A DNA stretch of 8,982 nt from CAZAGT01 sp964484515 (GCA_964484515.1 CAZAGT010000202.1:1-8982); one strand, 5' to 3'; shown: positions 1 to 6,224, counted from the first letter of the stretch. Made by a program: numbers and translations. The notes: generated by a model from the sequence alone, not told the origin.

Positions 1-1
1 C

Positions 2-433
2 GGCGTGGGGTATTATCCGGCTTATGACTTCGTTCATATCGACACGGGGGAGATCCGACGTTGGGATGTGCCGGATGAGCCAGGCAGACGTCTCACGGCC
101 ATGCGCAAAGGGATCTCATGGCAGATTATCACCGACAGGGATATTCACCTCCCCGGACAGGCGATCCGGTTCGCCATCACAAACACGACTGCGAGCCCGA
201 AAACACTCCGGAACGCCCCAATCCTGCAGATCTTCCGGCGGGGCCCCTGGGTATCGAAGGTTTCCTTGCCCACGCCCGGGGTGCTGACAGTCGGCCCCGG
301 TGAGACTTGGAAGGGCGTATGGAGACCTTCAGAGGACGATCCCTTCGGAAAATATCGGATCATCATTCCGGAATCCGAGCATTACCCGCACCTGGATGCC
401 AGATCTAATGAGTTTTATCGGAAACGAAAATAA
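2..433 (+). CDS. C-terminal part of an uncharacterised protein with an Ig-like/BsuPI-type domain (5' end outside window)
   Basis: The reading frame is open to the left edge, so this is probably the tail of a longer gene. A GTG at position 5 has no visible ribosome binding site and is not a convincing start. About 143 residues are visible. After a short aromatic and charged stretch (YYPAYDFVHIDTGEIRRWDV), residues from about 38 to 122 (counted from the GTG) alternate hydrophobic and polar positions. They include an ITNTT turn, an LTVGPGETWKGVW segment and a closing GKYRIII strand. That order (variable strand, 'pGe...W', 'G.Y.i') is how Ig-like domains of the BsuPI intracellular proteinase inhibitor type usually look. 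The last 20 residues are charged and end in EFYRKRK. No catalytic motif is seen. The domain family is inferred from fold-like patterning only; the gene being real is more certain than its function. It is followed at once by a G-rich spacer. Confidence 0.6.
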   Translation, partial: GVGYYPAYDFVHIDTGEIRRWDVPDEPGRRLTAMRKGISWQIITDRDIHLPGQAIRFAITNTTASPKTLRNAPILQIFRRGPWVSKVSLPTPGVLTVGPGETWKGVWRPSEDDPFGKYRIIIPESEHYPHLDARSNEFYRKRK

Positions 434-440
434 GAGTGGC

Positions 441-497
441 GGGGGTCGGGGACTAGGGATCAGGGACTGGGGGCTAGGGGTTAGGTCAGAGATTAGG
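441..497 (+). repeat. G-rich degenerate short repeat, G-quadruplex candidate
   Basis: Beginning 7 bases after the TAA stop of the first gene, the plus strand carries six runs of three to five G (441-445, 448-451, 456-458, 463-465, 469-473, 477-480). The loops between them are 2 to 4 bases and mostly read ACTA, ATCA, ACT or CTA. Weaker TTAGG and ATTAGG units follow to 497. The unit is a loose heptamer of the GGGRCTA type. Runs and loops meet the usual definition of an intramolecular G-quadruplex. Its role is not known; it may be a dispersed low-complexity repeat or a transcript-end structure. Confidence 0.6.
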
Positions 498-550
498 CTA
501 AGCACCGAGGTCTGAGAATTCCCCGGTTTTGAACTCTGAGGCGTTAGTTT

Positions 551-587
551 GAGGCAAGAACTGAAGCCTTCAGGCTTTTTTTGCCTC
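551..587 (+). terminator. Terminator-like hairpin between the first gene and the DUF362 gene
   Basis: An outer stem GAGGCAA (551-557) pairs with TTGCCTC (581-587). An inner stem AAGCC (564-568) pairs with GGCTT (573-577) around a TTCA loop, and is followed by a run of T (576-582). The inner hairpin plus T run is a short classical intrinsic terminator for plus-strand transcription. The outer arms would extend or compete with it. The inner stem is only five base pairs, so strength is uncertain. It sits 118 bases after the first gene's stop and 136 bases before the next start, which suits separation of two transcription units. Confidence 0.5.
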
Positions 588-711
588 TCACCTTCAACCT
601 TCCACCTATTTACTATAGGCCTTCCAAGTACGTCGCAGGAAACCCGCGGAGAACGCCGCTCAGGGGGAAAAGGGCTACTCCCGGATGTCCACAGAATTTT
701 CATTCAAACGT

Positions 712-717
712 AGGAGG
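712..717 (+). promoter_or_regulatory. Ribosome binding site of the DUF362 gene
   Basis: AGGAGG lies five bases before the ATG at 723, a full match to the anti-Shine-Dalgarno core. It fixes this start. Confidence 0.8.
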
Positions 718-722
718 TATCG

Positions 723-1790
723 ATGCAGAGAGTATCTATCTATCCCGCCGGGTATGATAACTGCCGTGAGGCCGTCAATCAGGCCATTGACTTGTTTGGG
801 CCGAAACTGACCGACAAAACGGTCCTCATAAAGCCGAATGTCCTAAGGGAGTCAAAACCTGAAGACGGCGTGGTCACGCATCCCTCAGTCCTTCAGGCCG
901 TCGTGGAGAGGGTCGCCGAATCGAGCCCCGCTGCCATCATCGTCGGCGACAACCCGGGGGCCTTCAGCTACGGGGCCAACGAGGCCAGTTTTCGCACTGC
1001 CGGCCTAATGGAGGCCGCTAAGGGATTCTACCGCAACATTGGAACCGATCCTGTTGACGTCACCTTCAACGCGGATTTCGCAGAAAAGATTCGGCTATCG
1101 CGTGAGGTGCTGGACGCGGACGTCATCATCTCGCTACCAAAGTTCAAGACACACGGGCTGACCACGGTCACCGGGGCGATTAAGAACTGCTACGGCTTCA
1201 TTCCAGGGGCCCAGAAGGCCAAACTGCATCTGCTGGCCGGAGACCCCTGGCGCTTCGGCGAGTTGGTCGTGGATGTCTTCAGCCTGAGAATACCCGATCT
1301 GTTTATTGTTGATGCCGTGGTGGGCATGGAAGGGAACGGACCGGCCAGCAAAGAACTGAGGTCTATAGGCAAGATCCTGGCCTCTGACAACGCCGTGGCC
1401 CTCGACGCCGTCATCGCCCGCATGATGGGTCTCGATCCAGCCGGCTTGCGATTCATGCGAGTCGCTCAGGAACGCGGCCTCGGAGATTTTGATCCGGCCG
1501 CCACTCAAATCATCGGCGAAATGCAGACGATTCCGAACTTCAAATTGCCGCCCCTGGCCGTGACGGCCGATGACATAGCACCCGAGATCACGAACTTGCT
1601 CACAAACCGGACTCAGTTACGCCCTGTTGTTGACGATGAGCTGTGCACTCGTTGCGGAACGTGCGTTGACCAATGTCCGGCCGAGGCCCTCTCAATGGAC
1701 GACGATGTACCGGAGGTGGATTCCGACAAATGCATCACTTGTTTCTGCTGCCAGGAGATTTGCCCGGAGACGGCGATTAAGCTCAGCTGA
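723..1790 (+). CDS. DUF362 domain protein with C-terminal double [4Fe-4S] ferredoxin domain
   Basis: The product is 355 residues, a normal length for DUF362 proteins with a ferredoxin tail. The DUF362 part spans roughly residues 30-270. It shows the KPNV motif (37-40), VGDNPG (74-79) and the conserved block SLPKFKTH...GAIKNCYGFIPG (137-162). The C-terminal domain carries two clusters: C308-x2-C311-x2-C314-x3-C318-P and C337-x2-C340-x2-C343-x3-C347-P, the pattern for two [4Fe-4S] clusters. Cys342 is an extra cysteine inside the second motif. The ATG is chosen because an AGGAGG sits at 712-717 with a five-base gap. No signal peptide or membrane segment is seen, so it should be cytoplasmic. DUF362 proteins are widespread in anaerobes, but their reaction is not settled; an electron-transfer or redox role is inferred from the clusters. 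The gene stands alone on this strand, downstream of a terminator-like hairpin and convergent with the lipoprotein gene. Confidence 0.93.
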   Translation: MQRVSIYPAGYDNCREAVNQAIDLFGPKLTDKTVLIKPNVLRESKPEDGVVTHPSVLQAVVERVAESSPAAIIVGDNPGAFSYGANEASFRTAGLMEAAKGFYRNIGTDPVDVTFNADFAEKIRLSREVLDADVIISLPKFKTHGLTTVTGAIKNCYGFIPGAQKAKLHLLAGDPWRFGELVVDVFSLRIPDLFIVDAVVGMEGNGPASKELRSIGKILASDNAVALDAVIARMMGLDPAGLRFMRVAQERGLGDFDPAATQIIGEMQTIPNFKLPPLAVTADDIAPEITNLLTNRTQLRPVVDDELCTRCGTCVDQCPAEALSMDDDVPEVDSDKCITCFCCQEICPETAIKLS

Positions 1791-1904
1791 AGCACATGCC
1801 GTGAGTCAAACTCAGGGAGAAGATGAGGTACTGGGGAAGCTGAACGGCTGAGGGCTTTCGCGGATCATCCATTTGTCATTTCGCCGGAAGAGCAAGATCC
1901 GGTG

Positions 1905-2345
1905 TCATTGATCTCCTAACAGCTTACGCAGACACGCTACGACAAGTTGTTCCAAGCCCGTCCTCACGACCGGCCTGCAACCAGTGGGCGAGTCGGTCTT
2001 GACGAGATCGACGCCGTCAACTCTCATACGCCACGTGCCGCCATCGTCGTAAGGTGGTTGCTCCACCTCGAAGGTCGTCTTGATGAACAAGATCCCCACT
2101 ACGATATCATCGCCGTCAAAGGCCTTGATCGGTCCTTGTATTCTGGTCCTGCTGCTCTTTCTGATACGCTCGTAGCTGACAGTTCCCTGCTCGGTAATCG
2201 TGAGACACATCGAAGCGCTTGTCCACGCCCCCACGTAATCCAGCTTGTCGGCGGGCATCTCAATGGATACCCGGCAGCCACCCAGCAAAGAGACGAGGAT
2301 CAACCCTGCCGTCATCAGACAAAGGCCCCGTAATCGCGATCTCAT
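1905..2345 (-). CDS. Small putative outer-membrane lipoprotein
   Basis: The product is 146 residues when started at the ATG at 2345. A longer in-frame TTG start at 2360 is possible but would place the ribosome binding site inside the gene. The N-terminus is a lipoprotein signal: MRSRLRG, a hydrophobic stretch, then the lipobox LGGC with the lipidated Cys at residue 24. The residue after Cys is Arg rather than Asp, which in Gram-negative bacteria suits export to the outer membrane. The mature part (about 122 residues) is mostly beta-like with a G-A-W motif near the start and a GTWRMRVDG strand later. It also has two cysteines beyond the lipobox cysteine's neighbourhood and near the C-terminus. 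I do not recognise a named family. The opposite strand has a long open frame here, but the lipobox and ribosome binding site favour this one. It converges with the DUF362 gene, 114 bases apart. Confidence 0.75.
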   Translation of the reverse strand: MRSRLRGLCLMTAGLILVSLLGGCRVSIEMPADKLDYVGAWTSASMCLTITEQGTVSYERIRKSSRTRIQGPIKAFDGDDIVVGILFIKTTFEVEQPPYDDGGTWRMRVDGVDLVKTDSPTGCRPVVRTGLEQLVVACLRKLLGDQ

Positions 2346-2350
2346 GGTGT

Positions 2351-2357
2351 TCCTTCT
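2351..2357 (-). promoter_or_regulatory. Ribosome binding site deciding the lipoprotein start
   Basis: On the minus strand AGAAGGA precedes ATG (2345) by five bases. It supports that ATG over the TTG at 2360, which overlaps the site itself. Confidence 0.65.
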
Positions 2358-2683
2358 CAAAAAAACAGTCGGGTTTTCCCATGAATATCGGCAGGAAGAA
2401 TAGACTTCTTGATCTAAACCTCGCTTCGGTACGAACCTGCTTCTCTTTGAGCAAGCTCAAGGCTTGCCAATGGCAGTTCTCGATCGAACAGGAGACTAAC
2501 AAAAAGGACTGGAGGGCGACTGGAAAATGTTCACGTGTCCGGATGAGGCCCAACCAGCGTCATTTTCATCAGACTCAAGCTCATTAAGGCCCTGTCTCAC
2601 TCCGGTCTGGATTCATGAATGACCTTACTACTTCAATCCGGCCTGATACCACGTGTTGTCATTCTTTTCTCCTTGACTCCGCA

Positions 2684-2705
2684 GCGGAATCTCTATATAT
2701 TCCGC
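2684..2705. repeat. Perfect 7-bp inverted repeat
   Basis: GCGGAAT (2684-2690) pairs perfectly with ATTCCGC (2699-2705) around an eight-base A+T-rich loop. There is no T run after it, so it is not a standard terminator. It could be an operator or a degraded structure. Confidence 0.4.
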
Positions 2706-2777
2706 ACCCGAAAAGCGCCTTCTTATCTCTCATCACCAAACTGTTTGAAGCTGTTGGAATATCAGCGTAAAGAATAC

Positions 2778-2846
2778 CCAGGATCGCATCGGGGGAGGCA
2801 GTCATTTGAATATCCTGGTGGCATAGACCATCGCGCCTCAATGGTC
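2778..2846. repeat. Two neighbouring inverted repeats
   Basis: CCAGGAT (2778-2784) pairs with ATCCTGG (2812-2818) around a 27-base loop. GACCAT (2826-2831) pairs with ATGGTC (2841-2846) around nine bases. Neither is followed by a T run. They lie 225 to 290 bases before the radical SAM start. Confidence 0.3.
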
Positions 2847-3058
2847 CGGCGAAGCTGAATAATCAACATCAAAAACAGGGGCGGCAATCTCCTCAAGTCT
2901 CCAGCGGTTTCGTTTGAGCCGATCGGCATTGTACTCACACCTATCCTGAAAAAAGTTATCAGTGGAAGGACTATCCGACCGTCTCAACTCTCATTGGGTT
3001 TGATATGACCATCCAACGGCCCGCTACTTCTCAGGTGCTGAAACCTGGATTTGTTTAT

Positions 3059-3063
3059 GGAGA
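3059..3063 (+). promoter_or_regulatory. Ribosome binding site supporting the GTG start of the radical SAM gene
   Basis: GGAGA lies six bases before the GTG at 3070. No in-frame ATG nearby offers a better start. Confidence 0.55.
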
Positions 3064-3069
3064 AATTCG

Positions 3070-4524
3070 GTGAGAATTGCTCTTATCAATGTCTCAGGCA
3101 GACTCTCCACCGAGGGATCAAGGCTTATCTCCGCTTTATTAAAACGTGATGGGCATACTGTTAAGTTTATCTTCTTGCCTAGAAAAAGCCCGCTCCTCTA
3201 TGCTCTTGAGGAGATACAAGCACTGGATGAGGTCATCAAGGAAGTAGACCTCATTATGATAGCGATTTACAGCCTATTTGCTCCCAGGGCCGTACAAGTA
3301 ACAAAATTCATTCGTAATCACTATCCTGGAATGATGGTCATTTGGGGTGGGCCCCATTGTATATCGGCCCCCAAACTATCACTCCGTTATGCCGATGGCG
3401 TGTGTTTCGCCGAAGGTGATCAGGCAGTTGTAGATCTTGTCAACAAATTGGAAAGAGGCCTTGAATTCATAGACACCCCCAATATGGCCTTCAATATCAA
3501 CGGCAAACAGATCATTAATGACGTGCTTCCTCCGTTTGAGGATCTCGATGCCCTTCCCTATCCTGACTATGATACCGAAGACCACTATCTCCTCGATAGG
3601 GGTTTGTTCCCAATGACTAAGGAGCTGTTTGTAAAACACATGACCCGTTATCCTTTTGGAAAACCCACCCTCTGGGTTCTAACATCAAGGGGATGCCCCC
3701 ATAGATGTTCGTATTGTAACAACTGCAGATATATATCCATGTACGGACGCAATCCTATAAGATTTCGAAGCGTCGATAGTTTCATCTCGGAACTTCAGAA
3801 TTCTTTGAAACACCAAGATTGTTTTGAGCGTGTAGGATTCGGAGATGATGACTTTTTTATGAGATCAAAACCACAGCTCGAGGAATTCTCTTTGAAATAT
3901 AAACGCAAGATAGACCTACCTTTCATTGTTGCGGCAAGCGCAAATACATATAGCAGGGAGAAACTGGAGATACTGTTAGATGCAGGGATCAAGGTTATCC
4001 AGGTGGGTGTCCAATCCGGAAGCCAGCGTGTGCTCACAGAGGTTTTTGATCGTAGGGTCAGCGTATCTAAGACCTTGAAAGTGATGCGAGAGATAGATAC
4101 CTATTATGAGAGTCATGGACTAAGGTTAATCCTGGATTTTATTATTGATATACCATACGAAAATGAAACAGATATTCTAGATACGTATTTCTATCTTTTA
4201 GACGTTCCCCAGCGGGTAAGAGTCAACGTCTTTGTGTTGACCTTTTTCCCGGGGTCTCCAATATACGAGAGGGCTCTAAGAGATGGCTATATTGAACCCT
4301 TCAGTATGAATGCGTTTAGGAACTACTTTAGCCGGAACATCATGTTCCAGAATAACTATGCCACATTACTGATTGTGTTCTCCCAACTACTCAGATATCT
4401 GAAAGTGCTGCGATATGTACCAAAGTGGTTTTTAAAGGCCTTAGGGCTCTCTCCATTGCGCGCCGTCGCAAACCTCTTCCCCAGAAATTTCTATGCATTT
4501 CTTATCAAAATTATCAGGACATAG
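3070..4524 (+). CDS. B12-binding domain radical SAM protein
   Basis: The product is 484 residues. The N-terminal part (about 1-150) has the Rossmann-like order of the cobalamin-binding domain found in class B-type radical SAM proteins: IALINVSG, a helix ending RDGHTV, a WGGPH turn (92-96) and an ADGVCFAEGD segment (108-117). A typical linker, DALPYPDYD (160-168), leads to the radical SAM core. That core has C209-x3-C213-x2-C216 (CPHRCSYC) for the [4Fe-4S]/SAM site and VGVQSGSQRVL (312-322) as the usual later strand. The C-terminal about 80 residues are basic and hydrophobic and may sit at the membrane. The start is GTG with GGAGA at 3059-3063; an ATG at 3057 is out of frame. Substrate is unknown: relatives methylate or rearrange lipids, antibiotics and cofactors. 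Base composition is clearly more A+T-rich than the genes on either side, with many AGA, AGG and ATA codons, which suggests transfer. No partner gene adjoins except the tiny ORF just after the stop. Confidence 0.92.
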   Translation: MRIALINVSGRLSTEGSRLISALLKRDGHTVKFIFLPRKSPLLYALEEIQALDEVIKEVDLIMIAIYSLFAPRAVQVTKFIRNHYPGMMVIWGGPHCISAPKLSLRYADGVCFAEGDQAVVDLVNKLERGLEFIDTPNMAFNINGKQIINDVLPPFEDLDALPYPDYDTEDHYLLDRGLFPMTKELFVKHMTRYPFGKPTLWVLTSRGCPHRCSYCNNCRYISMYGRNPIRFRSVDSFISELQNSLKHQDCFERVGFGDDDFFMRSKPQLEEFSLKYKRKIDLPFIVAASANTYSREKLEILLDAGIKVIQVGVQSGSQRVLTEVFDRRVSVSKTLKVMREIDTYYESHGLRLILDFIIDIPYENETDILDTYFYLLDVPQRVRVNVFVLTFFPGSPIYERALRDGYIEPFSMNAFRNYFSRNIMFQNNYATLLIVFSQLLRYLKVLRYVPKWFLKALGLSPLRAVANLFPRNFYAFLIKIIRT

Positions 4525-4527
4525 GGA

Positions 4528-4659
4528 ATGCAATTCTCATCTGTTGTGCACTCTGCACGAGCTGGTGCAGATGCCACGAGAAGCAGGTTTTCGAAGATCT
4601 ACTACAAATCAGACACGTACTTCCGTGGGCGGGACGACCTCGTCATAGTGGGGAAGTAG
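4528..4659 (+). CDS. 43-codon ORF directly after the radical SAM stop, in the same frame
   Basis: The amber stop of the radical SAM gene (4522-4524) is followed by one GGA codon and then an ATG in the same frame. The frame runs 43 residues to a second TAG (4657-4659). An AGGA at 4516-4519 lies eight bases before the ATG, so translational coupling is possible. The sequence begins MQFSSVVHSARAGADATRSR, and its second half (YYKSDTYFRGRDDLVIVGK) looks protein-like. That ending reminds me of the last strands of some class I methyltransferases, but this is impression only. Three readings are open: a real small protein or peptide substrate made with the radical SAM enzyme; a C-terminal remnant of another gene joined by rearrangement; or a readthrough extension giving a 529-residue product if the amber codon is decoded. 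It contains overlapping hairpins (4546-4570). None of these can be chosen from the sequence alone. Confidence 0.35.
   Translation: MQFSSVVHSARAGADATRSRFSKIYYKSDTYFRGRDDLVIVGK
4546..4570 (+). other. Overlapping alternative hairpins just after the amber stop
   Basis: GTGCA (4546-4550) can pair with TGCAC (4554-4558). The same central segment, extended as TCTGCAC (4552-4558), can instead pair with GTGCAGA (4565-4571) around a six-base loop. The two structures exclude each other. The first arm begins 22 bases after the radical SAM amber stop. No T run follows, so a terminator is unlikely. Confidence 0.35.
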
Positions 4660-4965
4660 AAGTCTCATTGAGCAAAGCGTTAGGGAGCCTTCCGCGGACA
4701 GCCCAGGGACTCATGAGGGCGATTTACACGTCACTCTACGATGAAATAGGATATCAGGGTGTAGTGTCCTGTTTTGACAACGGACCGCGGACAACGGTTT
4801 AAGTGTCTCCGCTCGATCTTCAGCTAATCCAACCTCACGCGAGTTGGTCAACATAGTCAACAACGTCCTCAATACAGCATACTTCCCCTAGCAGATCCCC
4901 CTCCCGTAGCTGGATGCAGATCCGCTGGTACTTACCCTCATTGAGCCAAGACGCAATCGGGGAGC
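4660..4965. other. 306-bp convergent spacer without a convincing gene
   Basis: This stretch separates the plus-strand radical SAM unit from the minus-strand operon. It holds a direct repeat (4776-4797) and no clear intrinsic terminator for either strand. A plus-strand open frame through it ends at 4802, and a minus-strand frame ends at 4835. Neither has a usable start or a recognisable domain. Confidence 0.45.
4776..4797 (+). repeat. Direct repeat of GACAACGG
   Basis: GACAACGG occurs at 4776-4783 and again at 4790-4797, separated by ACCGCG, so the repeat period is 14 bases. It is a short low-complexity repeat in the convergent spacer; no function is evident. Confidence 0.4.
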
Positions 4966-6186
4966 TTACTGGTTCTCTACCATCGTAATCGCGTTCTTGT
5001 CGCATATGTCGATGCATGTAGAACATCCTTCGCACAATTCCGGATCGATTTGAGCCCCCTCATCGGTCAGGATAATAGCGTTGCAATGTCCTATCTCCAC
5101 ACAGAGACGGCAGGAAGAACATTTTGCGGTATCCACCTCGGCATAACCGGACCGGGTCGTCAGTTCAGAGGCCGGCCTTATCTCCTGAAGCAAAAGGTCT
5201 CGGAGATCGGGAGCATCCTGGAATCCCATCGCCCCCATATAGTCCCTTAAGGCCCTCATCCATTTCTTCAGAAAGCGGAACCCGAAAAGCATGGTTTGGG
5301 TGCATACACCAATGGCGTCCGCGCCACACATCATCATCTCAACGGCATCTTCCCAGATGGCCACACCCCCCGTACCGATGACAACCGGATCGGTCCCCAC
5401 GAATCTACGGATTTCATATACATCTCGCAGAGCCAGGGGCTTGATCCAAGGCCCGGAAAGACAACCCATCGTGTTCTGACCCTGTAAATTGTAAATCGGC
5501 TTCTTGTAATCCCAGATATCGATAGGTGGGATCCCCAATCTGTTGGCCACGCTGCAGACGGCTGCTGCCCCTGCTTCGTATGCGACCCTGGACACTTCGG
5601 CAATGCGGCCTCCTTCAGGGGTGATTTTGGCGATCAGCGGAAGATCCGTCACCTCACGCGTCTTTTCGATGACCAAGCGCACGGAGTTTTCGTCCTGACC
5701 CATGCTGGCCCCGGATGAGGGGCGACCCTCTTTATCTTCATGAAGCGAGACGTCGACGTTAAAGGACATGTTGGGACAGCAAAAATTCAACTCCAGCATC
5801 TGGGCCCCAGCGGCCTCAAAGCGCCTTGCCGCCTCCTGCCACCCATCGAGGTCCGGGCCGACATAGGAATAATTTGCGATGATCACCATGTGTTTGCATT
5901 TTCTTCTCCCCTCTTCTACCAACCGCAAGCCCTGGTCCATGTCGAGGCGATATTCTGCCGTGAATGTATGCAGTCTCTCCTTCTTAAGCCAGCGGTAACG
6001 TGGCTCATAGTTCATGTAAGGCCATGGATTGAAGGTCGCCTTGATGGATGCCGCTGCCCATCCCGAGTCCTCCGCCAGTTTTAGCTGGTCCACCCGCTTG
6101 GTTGTGGGACCTGAGGCAACCACGAATGGATTCCTTAGTTCAATCCCGCCAATCTGAATGGGCAAATGAAATACATCATCCTTCAT
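4966..6186 (-). CDS. PreA/dihydroorotate dehydrogenase-like FMN protein with C-terminal 2x[4Fe-4S] domain
   Basis: The product is 406 residues, close to PreA, the small subunit of bacterial NAD-dependent dihydropyrimidine dehydrogenase. Residues 1-330 form the FMN-binding TIM barrel. Visible motifs are NPFVVASGP (19-27), a Lys in SIKATF (49), LELNFCCPN (131-139), IAKITP (185-190) and the phosphate-binding VVIGTGG (268-274) with ADAIGVCT (289-296). In the DHOD/DPD family the catalytic cysteine lies in N-x-x-C-P, so Cys137 should be the acid/base. The tail (350-406) holds C356-x2-C359-x2-C362-x5-C368 and C385-x2-C388-x2-C391-x3-C395, expected to bind two [4Fe-4S] clusters. Residues that contact pyrimidine in animal dihydropyrimidine dehydrogenase seem changed: His after Cys-Pro is Asn139, and the NT pair reads A214-N215. 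No PreT-type NADH/FAD subunit is nearby. GAGGAAG at 6194-6200 fits the ATG. It is the last gene of the operon, 38 bases after the transporter. The fold is secure; the substrate is not. Confidence 0.88.
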   Translation of the reverse strand: MKDDVFHLPIQIGGIELRNPFVVASGPTTKRVDQLKLAEDSGWAAASIKATFNPWPYMNYEPRYRWLKKERLHTFTAEYRLDMDQGLRLVEEGRRKCKHMVIIANYSYVGPDLDGWQEAARRFEAAGAQMLELNFCCPNMSFNVDVSLHEDKEGRPSSGASMGQDENSVRLVIEKTREVTDLPLIAKITPEGGRIAEVSRVAYEAGAAAVCSVANRLGIPPIDIWDYKKPIYNLQGQNTMGCLSGPWIKPLALRDVYEIRRFVGTDPVVIGTGGVAIWEDAVEMMMCGADAIGVCTQTMLFGFRFLKKWMRALRDYMGAMGFQDAPDLRDLLLQEIRPASELTTRSGYAEVDTAKCSSCRLCVEIGHCNAIILTDEGAQIDPELCEGCSTCIDICDKNAITMVENQ

Positions 6187-6224
6187 CTATAGGCTTCCTC
6201 GCATACGTGACCCTCTTTCCTGTC

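Larger units (their letters stand above)
2346..3069. other. 724-bp stretch without a convincing gene, becoming A+T-rich to the right
   Basis: Both strands were read in all frames. Open frames here (such as 2619-2858 plus and 2659-2841 minus) have no ribosome binding site, no family motif and no coding-like composition. From about 2590 rightward the sequence becomes visibly more A+T-rich and matches the composition of the radical SAM gene. The stretch holds several inverted repeats, listed separately. The upstream regions of the lipoprotein gene (minus) and the radical SAM gene (plus) must both lie here, but no promoter with good -35 and -10 boxes and spacing could be picked out. Confidence 0.5.

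Noticed and set aside
581..616. TTGCCT and TACTAT as a promoter for the DUF362 gene.
   Set aside because: The gap of 24 bases is too long for a normal sigma-70 promoter.
329..703. Minus-strand 124-residue open frame across the first spacer.
   Set aside because: Its proline- and serine-rich stretch is just the translation of the G-rich repeat on the other strand, and it overlaps the first gene.
1947..2333. Plus-strand 128-residue open frame opposite the lipoprotein.
   Set aside because: No ribosome binding site or domain; the minus strand has a lipobox and a well-placed ribosome binding site.
2619..2858. Plus-strand 79-residue open frame before the radical SAM gene.
   Set aside because: No ribosome binding site, no motif, and it crosses inverted repeats; composition does not look coding.
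4660..4802. Plus-strand frame with a segment (LYDEIGYQG) faintly like an IS21-type transposase.
   Set aside because: The resemblance covers fewer than ten residues, no DDE motif or terminal inverted repeats are visible, and there is no start site.
4835..5035. Minus-strand 66-residue frame whose end (IEDVVDYVDQLA) resembles the last helix of acyl carrier proteins.
   Set aside because: Most of it overlaps the well-supported PreA-like gene in another frame, there is no start or ribosome binding site after that gene's stop, and the serine motif of carrier proteins is absent.
5712..5787. Met162 of the PreA-like protein as a lost catalytic cysteine.
   Set aside because: In the DHOD/DPD family the catalytic Cys lies in the N-x-x-C-P motif, and that residue (Cys137) is present.
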